DNA of 6,396 nucleotides. It comes from an uncultured Treponema sp. Its GTDB lineage: Bacteria; Spirochaetota; Spirochaetia; Treponematales; Treponemataceae. The stretch spans positions 1-6,396 of the forward strand of contig CAMNHD010000095.1 in NCBI GenBank assembly GCA_946538875.1, given 5' to 3'. Both the position numbers and the translations under genes were made by a program. Below are positions 1 through 6,148 of this stretch, in pieces. The notes beneath the pieces are model-generated. The model did not search any database and was not told the origin of the DNA. It saw nothing but the letters and a program-made list of their open reading frames with translations. The stretch's first letter is position 1. Each line of letters opens with the position of its first letter.

Positions 1-1
1 T

Positions 2-937
2 GTGGATATAGAGACAATAAGCGGGGAGTTCGGGGAACATGCGGTGTTAAAGGCTTTGTCGGACGGTAAGTTCAGGCTTTGCTGCTCTGCGGACAATTCC
101 ACAGACTGTCAGCAGGTCATCAGCGAGATTGAGTGCTCGGTGGAAGGTCTTGGACAGACTAGCCGCAGTCCTTACGGATTTGTGGAGGCGTGCAAGTGTT
201 CGCACAGCTCCTCGGCTCTTGAGCCTAGTTTTGAAGGAGGTGTCCTGTGTCACAAGGAACGCACCTGTTTTGTCTTTGAGAACCTGGACTTTGGTTCTGA
301 CGGAAGCGGAAGGATTACTGTTCCAATTTTTTCCTTTGACAATGAGCTGGACTTTGAACTTTGGCAGGGAAGTCCCGGTACCGGAACTTCTTTGACCGCA
401 TCAGGAGGAGCCGGCGCAAGTAAACTGATGGACTGCCATTATTCTGCAAAGAGCCGCTACAACGTGTACCAGGAAAATACTTTTGAGCTGCCGCGCAGAC
501 TGTTCGGGGTGCAGACTATTACCTTTGTGTTCAATACAGGCCTTTCGTTCAAGGGCTTTTGCTTTGAAAAAAGTCCAAAGGCTTTTGCCAGACTGAATGC
601 GCTTGACAGTAGCTCTGTGGTCGGGGATTCTTTCTGCAGAGAGGCGGACTGCATCAGCGGTATAGGCAATAATGTTGTGCTTGAGTTCAGGGACATGGAC
701 TTTGGTGATTGTGCCGCAAAGCAGCTTGTAGTCTGCGGAAGGGCACATGTGCACAATACGCTGCATGTTAAGTTTTCAGGCGGGGAGCTGGCGGTCAACC
801 GTATAATCGAGTTTGACGCGACAGAGGACTTTGTGGAAAAAACTTTTGCGCTTGAGGGTATACCCGGTAAGTGTACGGTGAGCTTTGTGTTCCTTCCGGG
901 CAGCAGCTTTGACTTTAAGTGGTTCAAGTTTTCTTGA
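2..937 (+). CDS. C-terminal part of a GH2/beta-galactosidase-like glycosidase (5' end outside window)
   Basis: The reading frame is open from the left edge to TGA at 935-937 (311 codons). The GTG at base 2 is probably an internal valine, because the protein begins in mid-domain. Residues about 15-60 (DGKFRLCCSADNSTD, then ISEIECSVEGLG) resemble the Ig-like segment near the end of GH2 beta-galactosidases. Two related beta-sandwich modules follow, at about 61-193 and 196-310. They share FENLDFG/FRDMDFG, a TFELP/TFALE strand, TITFVF/TVSFVF and a closing FKGFCFEK/FDFKWFKF. This tandem CBM6-like tail is what I associate with large cytoplasmic GH2 enzymes of gut anaerobes; CBM6-type modules bind carbohydrate. 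The catalytic domains are not in view, so substrate cannot be named. The fragment has 15 cysteines in 311 residues, which fits a cytoplasmic rather than a secreted protein. The family assignment comes from motif recall, not from a search. Confidence 0.68.
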   Translation: MDIETISGEFGEHAVLKALSDGKFRLCCSADNSTDCQQVISEIECSVEGLGQTSRSPYGFVEACKCSHSSSALEPSFEGGVLCHKERTCFVFENLDFGSDGSGRITVPIFSFDNELDFELWQGSPGTGTSLTASGGAGASKLMDCHYSAKSRYNVYQENTFELPRRLFGVQTITFVFNTGLSFKGFCFEKSPKAFARLNALDSSSVVGDSFCREADCISGIGNNVVLEFRDMDFGDCAAKQLVVCGRAHVHNTLHVKFSGGELAVNRIIEFDATEDFVEKTFALEGIPGKCTVSFVFLPGSSFDFKWFKFS

Positions 938-939
938 GG

Positions 940-1127
940 CCAGTTAGCGGTGTCGGCCCGTGTTTGGTGAGCGGCTGCCAGTTAGCGGTGCCGGCGTGTG
1001 TTTGGTGAGCGGCTGCCGGTTTGCGGTGCCGGCCCGTGTTTGGTGAGCAGACACCGGTTTTCGTAACTGGCCCCTGTTTGCATAACAGCACACCAGTCCG
1101 CGTAAGCGCCACCTAGCCCGCTACAAG
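940..1127. repeat. 38-bp tandem repeat array, decaying rightward
   Basis: Units start at 940, 978, 1016, 1054 and 1093 (periods 38, 38, 38, 39). Units 1 and 2 match at 35 of 38 positions and units 1 and 3 at 31 of 38. Unit 4 keeps CCGGTTT and CTGTTTG, and unit 5 is only faintly recognisable and runs into the recQ stop codon. Each unit appears to consist of two related halves of about 19 bp, each with a GTTNG core followed by GGTG or GTGAGC. The period is not a multiple of three and both flanking genes stop at its borders, so it is not coding. It fills the whole 183-bp gap between converging genes, where no hairpin-plus-T-run terminator is visible. Read on the minus strand, unit 1 has 16 C, 9 G and 3 T, a composition that could suit Rho loading. 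Confidence 0.85.
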
Positions 1128-3076
1128 TCTCCCTGCACTATGCGGAAAATCTCGTCACTGTACTGCTGAGTCTTTGCGCTTCCCATGCCGTAACAGTCAA
1201 GCAGCGCACTGAACGAGCGGGGCTTGCGGTTTGCAATGTCAAAGAGTGTCTTGTCACCAAAGATCACGTAAGGCGGAACATTCATGTCATCAGCACGTCT
1301 CCGCCTCCATGACCTGAGCTCTGTGGCAATGCGGGCCGCCTCACCGTCATTTTCATCAATTAGTCCAGGCTTTGCCTTGTTCTTTGGAATGGCCATGGAA
1401 TGGGCCGGCACAGTTTTTCTGTTGAATTCAATGGGAAGCTTTATTTCTTCACGTGAGGAAAGAGACTTGCGCCCAAAAGCCGTGACCGACAAAACTCCGT
1501 TTTCCATGGATTTTTCAAGGTAACCGGCATCCACCAGACAGTCACTCAGTTCCCTCCAGTCATCGCGGCTAAGTTCTTTTCCTATTCCCCAAGTGCTTAG
1601 TTTCTGGTCCCCATTGTCCTTGATACGCTTGCTGTTTGAGCCCATAAGCACATCAATCACGTAAGTGGCCCCAAAGTGCTGCCTTGTGCGTATTACACAG
1701 GAAAGATATTTCTGCGAAGGAATAGTCACATCGTTCAGCTTTATTTCTCCACGCGAACAAACGTCACAGCATGTGTCGCTTTCGCTGCCGTCATCCCCGA
1801 ACGGATTGTAAGTCTCGCCAAAGTAAGCCAGTAGGAAATGCCTTCTGCAGGTGCGCGCCTCGCAGTAACGTATCATGCCCTGTAGCAGACGTTCAGCCTT
1901 TGCAGAATCAGCCGACTCGTCAAAGAAGTACCGTACTTTCTGGATATCAGACATGCTGTAGAGAAGCAGTGCCGAAGCAGGAAGCCCGTCTCTTCCCGCA
2001 CGGCCGATTTCCTGGTAGTACTGTTCAATGGACTTAGGCAGATCATTGTGTATGACAAAGCGGACGTCCGGTTTGTTGATGCCCATACCAAAAGCAACGG
2101 TCGCAACCATTATGTCGGCCTTGTCACTGATAAAGTCACGCTGATGGGAACTGCGTTCCTCGTCGGAAAGACCCGCATGGTAGTTCAGCGCATTGAAGCC
2201 GTAAGAGCATAGAGTGTCCGTAAGCTCGTCAACCTGTTTGCGCGAAAAGCAGTAGATTATTCCGCTCTGCCCGGGATGATCCCTTAGATAAGATATAATC
2301 TGATTTGTTGAGTCATTTTTCCTCTTGACCTCAAGAAAAAGATTGGGACGGTTAAAGCTGGAGACAAGGACAGAAGGTTCTTCCATGCGCAGCTGGTTGA
2401 CAATGTCAGACTGAACCTGACGTGTTGCAGTCGCAGTAAGCGCCAGACACACCGCACCAGGAAACTGGGAGCGCACATTCGCAATCTCCATGTAGTCAGG
2501 TCTAAAGTCATGGCCCCATTCGCTCACGCAGTGCGCCTCGTCAATAGTGATGCACTTGATGCAGATGTTCTGGTCATGAAGAAGATCCTGGATGCGCCTG
2601 GTGTTAAGTCCTTCCGGGGAAACATACAGCAGCTTGATTTCTCCTCGTCTGATTCTCCGGCATGTGTCAATATAAGCGTCAAAATCCAATGAAGAGTTCA
2701 GGAAAACCGCAGGAACTCCAACCGCCTCCAACTGTGTAACCTGGTCTTCCATCAATGCAATCAGAGGCGATACCACAACAGTAAGCCCGTTCAAAATAAG
2801 AGCCGGAATCTGGTAGCACAGAGATTTTCCTCCGCCAGTAGGCATAACCGCCAGAGTATCGCGGCCGTCCAGCACGTTCTGGATTATCTCTCTCTGCAAG
2901 GGTCTGAAATTATCATAGCCGAATACCGATTTCAAAACCTGTTCCGGACTCTGCTGCATTGGTAACTCCTGATAATCGTCCTCATCTTCTGCCAGGTAGC
3001 ATGAAAACATAAGCGCAGTCTGTCTGGCCATGTTCAGGACAGTTTGTTTGAGCAGATTATAGCGAATTTCTTCCAT
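1121..3076 (-). CDS. recQ: ATP-dependent DNA helicase RecQ
   Basis: RecQ is a 3'-5' superfamily 2 DNA helicase acting in recombination and replication-fork repair. All hallmarks are present in this 651-aa reading: motif 0 FGYDNFRPLQ (52-61), Walker A MPTGGGKS (78-85), DEAH (179-182) with the aromatic-rich loop SEWGHDFRPDY (185-195), LTATAT (213-218), IIYCFSRKQVDEL (273-285), FGMGINKPDVRF (329-340) and QEIGRAGRDG (355-364). The zinc site uses C410 of CRRHFLLAYFGE and the cluster CCDVC (436-440). An RQC winged-helix region (about 450-545) and an HRDC domain (about 579-648) complete it. The ATG at 3076 has AGAGG eight bases upstream, but residue M40 (base 2959) has a stronger AGGAG six bases upstream; starting there gives 612 aa, close to the 609 aa of E. 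coli RecQ. The 39-residue extension contains an acidic run EDEDD. No clear recQ promoter was found; the upstream gap holds a divergent tRNA promoter. Confidence 0.97.
   Translation of the reverse strand: MEEIRYNLLKQTVLNMARQTALMFSCYLAEDEDDYQELPMQQSPEQVLKSVFGYDNFRPLQREIIQNVLDGRDTLAVMPTGGGKSLCYQIPALILNGLTVVVSPLIALMEDQVTQLEAVGVPAVFLNSSLDFDAYIDTCRRIRRGEIKLLYVSPEGLNTRRIQDLLHDQNICIKCITIDEAHCVSEWGHDFRPDYMEIANVRSQFPGAVCLALTATATRQVQSDIVNQLRMEEPSVLVSSFNRPNLFLEVKRKNDSTNQIISYLRDHPGQSGIIYCFSRKQVDELTDTLCSYGFNALNYHAGLSDEERSSHQRDFISDKADIMVATVAFGMGINKPDVRFVIHNDLPKSIEQYYQEIGRAGRDGLPASALLLYSMSDIQKVRYFFDESADSAKAERLLQGMIRYCEARTCRRHFLLAYFGETYNPFGDDGSESDTCCDVCSRGEIKLNDVTIPSQKYLSCVIRTRQHFGATYVIDVLMGSNSKRIKDNGDQKLSTWGIGKELSRDDWRELSDCLVDAGYLEKSMENGVLSVTAFGRKSLSSREEIKLPIEFNRKTVPAHSMAIPKNKAKPGLIDENDGEAARIATELRSWRRRRADDMNVPPYVIFGDKTLFDIANRKPRSFSALLDCYGMGSAKTQQYSDEIFRIVQGDL
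2957..2970 (-). promoter_or_regulatory. Internal ribosome-binding site and alternative start (M40) of recQ
   Basis: On the minus strand AGGAG (2966-2970) lies six bases before ATG (2957-2959), in frame with recQ. The residues after this ATG begin directly at the segment matching the start of E. coli RecQ. This is either the true start or a second start giving a shorter isoform. Confidence 0.5.
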
Positions 3077-3108
3077 TTAATAAACCTCTGATTTTTTTTC
3101 AAAACCCC

Positions 3109-3137
3109 TTGAACAACTCTTCTGGATTTGTTATACT
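3109..3137 (+). promoter_or_regulatory. Sigma-70-type promoter of tRNA-Leu
   Basis: The -35 box is TTGAAC (3109-3114), the -10 box is TATACT (3132-3137), and the spacer is exactly 17 bp. The predicted start falls near 3144, leaving a leader of about 8 bases before the mature tRNA at 3153. The segment between the -10 box and the tRNA is an alternating AT run that should melt easily. Confidence 0.8.
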
Positions 3138-3152
3138 TTTATATATATATTT

Positions 3153-3235
3153 GCCGGCTTGGTGGAATGGTAGACACGAAAGACTCAAAATCTTTTGCGC
3201 GCGAGCGTGTCTGAGTTCAAGTCTCAGAGCCGGTA
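3153..3235 (+). tRNA. tRNA-Leu (anticodon CAA, decodes UUG)
   Basis: The 83-nt sequence folds into a class II cloverleaf. The acceptor stem is 3153-3159 with 3228-3234 (one terminal G-T pair) and the discriminator is A3235. The D-arm stem is GTG/CAC (3162-3164, 3175-3177) with GG in the loop. The anticodon stem is AAAGA/TCTTT with loop CTCAAAA (3184-3190), so the anticodon is CAA (3186-3188). The long variable arm (3196-3210) forms a 4-bp stem with a GCGA tetraloop, as expected for leucine or serine tRNAs. The T arm is CTGAG-TTCAAGT-CTCAG (3211-3227). CCA is not encoded, so it must be added after transcription. The gene lies on the strand opposite to recQ and comM. Confidence 0.96.
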
Positions 3236-3242
3236 CTGACAG

Positions 3243-3278
3243 GCACTTGATTTTACCGCAAAGTCAAGTGCTTTTTTT
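3243..3278 (+). terminator. Intrinsic terminator of tRNA-Leu
   Basis: GCACTTGA (3243-3250) pairs perfectly with TCAAGTGC (3264-3271). Four further inner pairs (TTTT with AAAG, one G-T) leave the 5-nt loop ACCGC. Seven T residues follow at 3272-3278. The reverse orientation lacks a T run after the stem, so it should not stop the oncoming comM transcript. Confidence 0.92.
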
Positions 3279-3309
3279 GTGCCCGGACTTTTTCAAAGCC
3301 TTGTGCAGC

Positions 3310-4893
3310 CTAGGCAATACTTCCCTCTATACCTCCGGCAAGCCCTCCCTCAGTTTTCCTGAACGATAAAGCCTCTTCCATGCAGCCCCTGTCAATCGTA
3401 AGCTTTCCCGCCAAGTCCGCAATTGTCCGCGCCAGTTTAAGGCAGGAAGCCACAGCCCTTGGAGAAAGACCGTAACGTTCAGCCTCAAGAGTAAGCAGTT
3501 CCCTGGCATCAGGATCGCAGATACAGAAGTCAGAGATTTCCCCAGGGGTCAGAGCCGCATTCTTTTTACCCTGACGCTTCCTCTGCGCAAGAACAGCATG
3601 CGCAATGTCCGTCCTCAAGTCATCAGAAGAAATGCTTTTTCCCCGGGAATCAGGATTGCTTTCAACCTGGACCCGCACATCAATTCTGTCCAACAGCGGC
3701 CCGGAAAACTTCTTCCAATACATTTCCACCGACCGCGCCGAACACAGGCAGATTTTGTCTCTGCTGCCATAAAAGCCGCAGGGGCAGGGGTTAGTCGCCA
3801 TCAAAAGCTGAAAGTCAGCAGGAAAAACAGTGGAACGCCCGGCCCGGCTCAGTGTGACGGAACCGCTTTCCAGAGGAACCCGGAGCATCTGCAGCACAGA
3901 AGTCCTGAATTCCGCCGCTTCATCCAAAAACAGGACACCGTTGTGGGCAAGAGAAATTTCTCCCGGAGTGCAGTGCATTCCACCACCGCAGATTCCCTCT
4001 ATGCTCGCAGTCTGGTGAGGCTGCCTGAACGGAGGAATACGTATCATGGACTGACCGTTCTTTAAAAGGCCCGCAATAGAATAAATCCGCGTCACCGGCT
4101 GAGCTTCCTCCACAGTAAGCAGCGGCAGAATAGAAGGGAATTTCTGCAAAGAGAGAGACTTTCCGCATCCCGGCGCCCCAAAAGCCAAAAGATTGTGCCC
4201 ACCCGCCGCGCAAATCTGCAGCGCACGCACAAGCCGCTCCTGCCCGTGAACCTCCGCAAAGTCCATGCCGCTCTGCACAGGCCCAAAGTAAACCCCGCCA
4301 ACATTCACCGCGCCATCAGGAAGACACTGCTCCTGGGCATAGCTTTCTCCAGACCGTCCCGTAAAAAGCTCCTCCGAATGCAGAGCCTTGAACGCATCGC
4401 AGAGAGTCTCCGCCCCAAAGACCTTCATTCCGTGAACCTCACGCGCCTCCTGCTCGTTTGCCAGAGGAACAATGCACCGCCGTATCCCGTAATCCCAGGC
4501 AGTACTGGCCGCCGCATGAACGGCCTTCACAGGCCTCACCCTGCCGTTAAGCTCAAGTTCGCCCAGCACCAGAATATCGTCAGACTCAGACCGGGCCTTG
4601 GAGTCATCAGAACCGCAGTTTTCCCTGGCTTTCAGCACCGCAAGCGCCACAGCAAGGTCAAAGCCCGCGCCCTCTTTTTTCAAGTCCGCAGGCGAAAGCG
4701 AAATCAGCACCCGTTCAGGCGGAAACTCAAACCCCGAATTCCTTATGGCAGAGCGCATCCGCTCACGGCTTTCCTTTACAGCACCGTCGGCAAGCCCCAC
4801 AATATCCACCGCAGGAATTCCGCGCCGTAGGTCCACCTCGACACTCACAAGCGCACCCTCATAACCAAAAGGCGAAAAACTAAAAATCTGCAT
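3310..4893 (-). CDS. comM: ComM/YifB-family AAA+ ATPase (Mg-chelatase-like branch-migration helicase)
   Basis: The 527-aa protein matches the YifB/ComM family, whose members are usually a little over 500 aa. The N-terminal Lon-like S5-fold domain (about 1-175) opens with IFSFSPFGYEGALVSVEVD and contains GIPAVDIVGLADGAVKE and LSPADLKKEGAGFDL. The AAA+ core has Walker A GAPGCGKS (239-246), Walker B VLFLDEAAE (320-328), sensor-1 ATN (366-368) and GPLLDRIDV (398-406). A four-cysteine cluster, CPC (370-372) and CLC (382-384), may bind metal. The C-terminal helical lid carries LSPRAVASCLKLARTIADL (476-494). In naturally transformable bacteria ComM is a hexameric helicase that drives branch migration of incoming DNA; in others its role is less clear. 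The ATG at 4893 has GAGG nine bases upstream and gives the canonical N-terminus. The last 15 residues are glycine-rich and look like an unstructured extension. No terminator follows, so transcription may continue antisense through the tRNA unit. Confidence 0.95.
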   Translation of the reverse strand: MQIFSFSPFGYEGALVSVEVDLRRGIPAVDIVGLADGAVKESRERMRSAIRNSGFEFPPERVLISLSPADLKKEGAGFDLAVALAVLKARENCGSDDSKARSESDDILVLGELELNGRVRPVKAVHAAASTAWDYGIRRCIVPLANEQEAREVHGMKVFGAETLCDAFKALHSEELFTGRSGESYAQEQCLPDGAVNVGGVYFGPVQSGMDFAEVHGQERLVRALQICAAGGHNLLAFGAPGCGKSLSLQKFPSILPLLTVEEAQPVTRIYSIAGLLKNGQSMIRIPPFRQPHQTASIEGICGGGMHCTPGEISLAHNGVLFLDEAAEFRTSVLQMLRVPLESGSVTLSRAGRSTVFPADFQLLMATNPCPCGFYGSRDKICLCSARSVEMYWKKFSGPLLDRIDVRVQVESNPDSRGKSISSDDLRTDIAHAVLAQRKRQGKKNAALTPGEISDFCICDPDARELLTLEAERYGLSPRAVASCLKLARTIADLAGKLTIDRGCMEEALSFRKTEGGLAGGIEGSIA

Positions 4894-4923
4894 ACAAACA
4901 AGCCTCGCAAAACAAATTTCACT

Positions 4924-4950
4924 ACTATATAATTAGCTCCCGGAATTCAA
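4924..4950 (-). promoter_or_regulatory. Possible comM promoter
   Basis: On the minus strand TTGAAT (4945-4950) and TATAGT (4924-4929) could be -35 and -10 boxes, with a start near 4917 and a leader of about 24 bases. The spacer is only 15 bp, which is short, so the pairing is doubtful. Two A runs on this strand (4972-4986) lie upstream and could act as an UP-like element. Confidence 0.35.
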
Positions 4951-5039
4951 AATCAGACAAATTTCTGCAAATTTTTTTATTTTTTTGGACGGTACATGTA
5001 TTTATCACCGGCAGTATAAAAAGTAAGGAACACTGCTTT

Positions 5040-5175
5040 GAGCCACCGGCCTTCCGGGGTTCGCTCACGCTCATTGGAGCAGGTCCTGCCTGCGGCATGC
5101 CTTGCCCCAACTGCGCCCCTCCACGCCGGCGTACACGCCTGGGGAATGATTTTTGATTGAACGGAATCGGTCTGG
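5040..5175. repeat. Palindrome-rich intergenic element, copy A
   Basis: In order the copy holds AGCCACCG (5041-5048), GTTCGC (5059-5064), ATTGGAG (5073-5079), GCGGCATGCC (5092-5101), CCTGGGGAATG (5138-5148) and GAACGGAATCGGTCTGG (5159-5175). Copy B holds the same motifs in the same order. Local palindromes include GCAGGTCCTGC (5079-5089), GGCATGCC (5094-5101), CGCCGGCG (5124-5131) and GGCGT-AC-ACGCC (5128-5139). It could be a dispersed genomic repeat, a structured RNA, or remnants of a mobile miniature element; the sequence alone does not decide. Confidence 0.5.
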
Positions 5176-5209
5176 CTGGATGACAAATAAATTGAGGAAA
5201 GAGAATACT

Positions 5210-5311
5210 AGCCCCGATTGTAAGGGCGCGGAGCGTTCGCCGGCAGGCGAATGGAGGCGGCAGCCGGAACCCTGGAAAGCGGGGAATGCAAAGGAACGGA
5301 AACCCGGTTGG
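5210..5311. repeat. Palindrome-rich intergenic element, copy B
   Basis: This copy matches copy A motif by motif: AGCCCCG (5210-5216), GTTCGC (5235-5240), AATGGAG (5250-5256), GCGGCAGCC (5257-5265), CCTGG...GGGGAATG (5271-5288) and GAACGGAA...CCGGTTGG (5294-5311). It is shorter, about 102 against 136 bp, mostly because the stretch between the third and fifth motifs is reduced. Its best hairpin is TTCGCC-GGCA-GGCGAA (5236-5251), extendable by a G-T and a C-G pair to eight base pairs. A second short stem, GCCC/GGGC, spans 5211-5227. Confidence 0.5.
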
Positions 5312-5354
5312 AGATAACGCACAAATGTTTTTGGAGGAAGTGGCTCCGGAAAAA

Positions 5355-6062
5355 TTATTCCTGCTTTATGATGATTAGGGAGAGGTAGGCTTTTTCTGCG
5401 AGGCTGCCGCGGTGCAGGAGGATTTCGTCGGCGCGGTAGAGTCTTTCGTCGCTTTGGCTTGAGTTTTGCACCAGGATGGAATTTTTGAGCAGGCCTTCCT
5501 GGTTCAGGAGGGAGATGATTTGGTCAAGGTGACGGCCCATTTTCATCAGGACTTTTGTTCCTCCGCTTTTTAGCTCACGGGTCAGGATGCCTTTTTGGAA
5601 GCAGGCGTCGGCGGGGATTATGGTGAGTTTTTCGTCTTTGCGGCAGAGGGGAATTCCGGCTGTGGCGGCGGCTGAACAGAAGGATGTGACTCCGGCTATG
5701 AGGATGCTTTTATAGCCTGAGACTTTGAGGAGCTCTGTGGTTTGGGCTGCGCTTGAATATACGGACACATCGCCTATGGAAAGCATTGCCACATCTTGGC
5801 CCTGGTCCAGGTATGTTTTGCTTTGGCGGACGATGGGAGTGTAATCCTCCTGGCCGCTCATGGTGAAGGGGCAGGGGATGAGTTTTTTTTGGGAAAGGTC
5901 CAGCTCTTTTAGCGACCGGAGCGAATCTAGGGCAAGGGTGCCGCTTTTTGTCTCCGGGTAAAGGATGACGCTGCATGACTTTAGGATCCTGACTGCCTGC
6001 AGGGTAAGAAGCTCGGCGTTTCCGGGCCCGGTGCTGACTGCGTAAAATATTCCCTTCTTCAT
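5355..6062 (-). CDS. cobI: Precorrin-2 / cobalt-factor II C20-methyltransferase (CobI/CbiL)
   Basis: The enzyme transfers a methyl group from S-adenosylmethionine to C20 of precorrin-2 (aerobic route) or cobalt-factor II (anaerobic route) in cobalamin synthesis. The 235-aa product shows the tetrapyrrole methylase fold: GPGNAELLTLQAVRIL (12-27), LSIGDVSVYSS (94-104) and AGVTSFCSAAATAGIPL (123-139) followed by EKLTIIPA. The TSFCSAAA...IPL...IP series is characteristic of the C20 enzymes. A165-type position AGVTSF (124-128) replaces the usual PG(I/V)TSF, a mild oddity. The ATG at 6060-6062 is chosen because the family N-terminus starts there; a longer frame from TTG at 6098 would add 12 residues, but that TTG belongs to the promoter. 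There is no Shine-Dalgarno sequence, consistent with a leaderless message. No other corrin gene is visible in the window. Which of the two routes applies cannot be told from sequence; an anaerobe would use the CbiL reaction. Confidence 0.88.
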   Translation of the reverse strand: MKKGIFYAVSTGPGNAELLTLQAVRILKSCSVILYPETKSGTLALDSLRSLKELDLSQKKLIPCPFTMSGQEDYTPIVRQSKTYLDQGQDVAMLSIGDVSVYSSAAQTTELLKVSGYKSILIAGVTSFCSAAATAGIPLCRKDEKLTIIPADACFQKGILTRELKSGGTKVLMKMGRHLDQIISLLNQEGLLKNSILVQNSSQSDERLYRADEILLHRGSLAEKAYLSLIIIKQE

Positions 6063-6069
6063 GGAAGTG

Positions 6070-6098
6070 ATTGTAGCATAAAATGGGGCGGCTGGCAA
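6070..6098 (-). promoter_or_regulatory. Sigma-70-type promoter of cobI, predicted leaderless
   Basis: On the minus strand TTGCCA (6093-6098) and TACAAT (6070-6075) each match the consensus at five of six positions and are separated by exactly 17 bp. Only seven bases (6063-6069) lie between the -10 box and the ATG at 6062. Transcription should therefore begin at or within a base or two of the start codon. No cobalamin riboswitch can fit between this promoter and the gene. Confidence 0.68.
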
Positions 6099-6148
6099 TT
6101 TGCGGATGAGATTCTCGGCTTAAGATGAGACGCGCGGCGGACTTCCCC

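Larger units (their letters stand above)
4894..5354. other. 461-bp intergenic region without a convincing gene
   Basis: The comM-proximal part (4894-5030) is AT-rich, with T runs at 4972-4978 and 4980-4986, and probably holds the comM promoter. From about 5040 the sequence turns GC-rich and palindromic and contains two co-linear copies of an element. The reading frames present, including one of 83 codons from a GTG at 5322 (-), lack a ribosome-binding site and simply read through the element. No tRNA, rRNA, RNase P, tmRNA or 6S signature was recognised. No intrinsic terminator for the minus-strand cobI gene is visible. Confidence 0.7.

Noticed and set aside
924..1112. 62-codon minus-strand frame across the 38-bp repeats
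   Set aside because: The repeat period is not divisible by three, so each copy is read in a different frame. There is no ribosome-binding site, and the frame overlaps the end of the glycosidase gene.
940..1127. CRISPR array
   Set aside because: The units abut directly with no unique spacers, so this is a tandem repeat.
4195..4830. 211-codon plus-strand frame inside comM
   Set aside because: It lies antisense to conserved ComM domains, with arginine- and proline-rich content typical of a shadow frame.
5071..5322. 83-codon minus-strand frame from GTG at 5322
   Set aside because: It has no Shine-Dalgarno sequence and its composition follows the palindromic DNA; it runs across both copies of the intergenic element without domain-like content.
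5040..5346. Inverted repeat GAGCCAC (5040-5046) / GTGGCTC (5340-5346) as ends of a mobile element
   Set aside because: A 7-bp match at this separation is expected several times by chance in a region of this size, and no target duplication or transposase is seen.
6063..6098. Longer cobI starting at TTG 6098
   Set aside because: The added 12 residues precede the family's normal N-terminus, there is no ribosome-binding site, and the TTG is part of the predicted -35 box.
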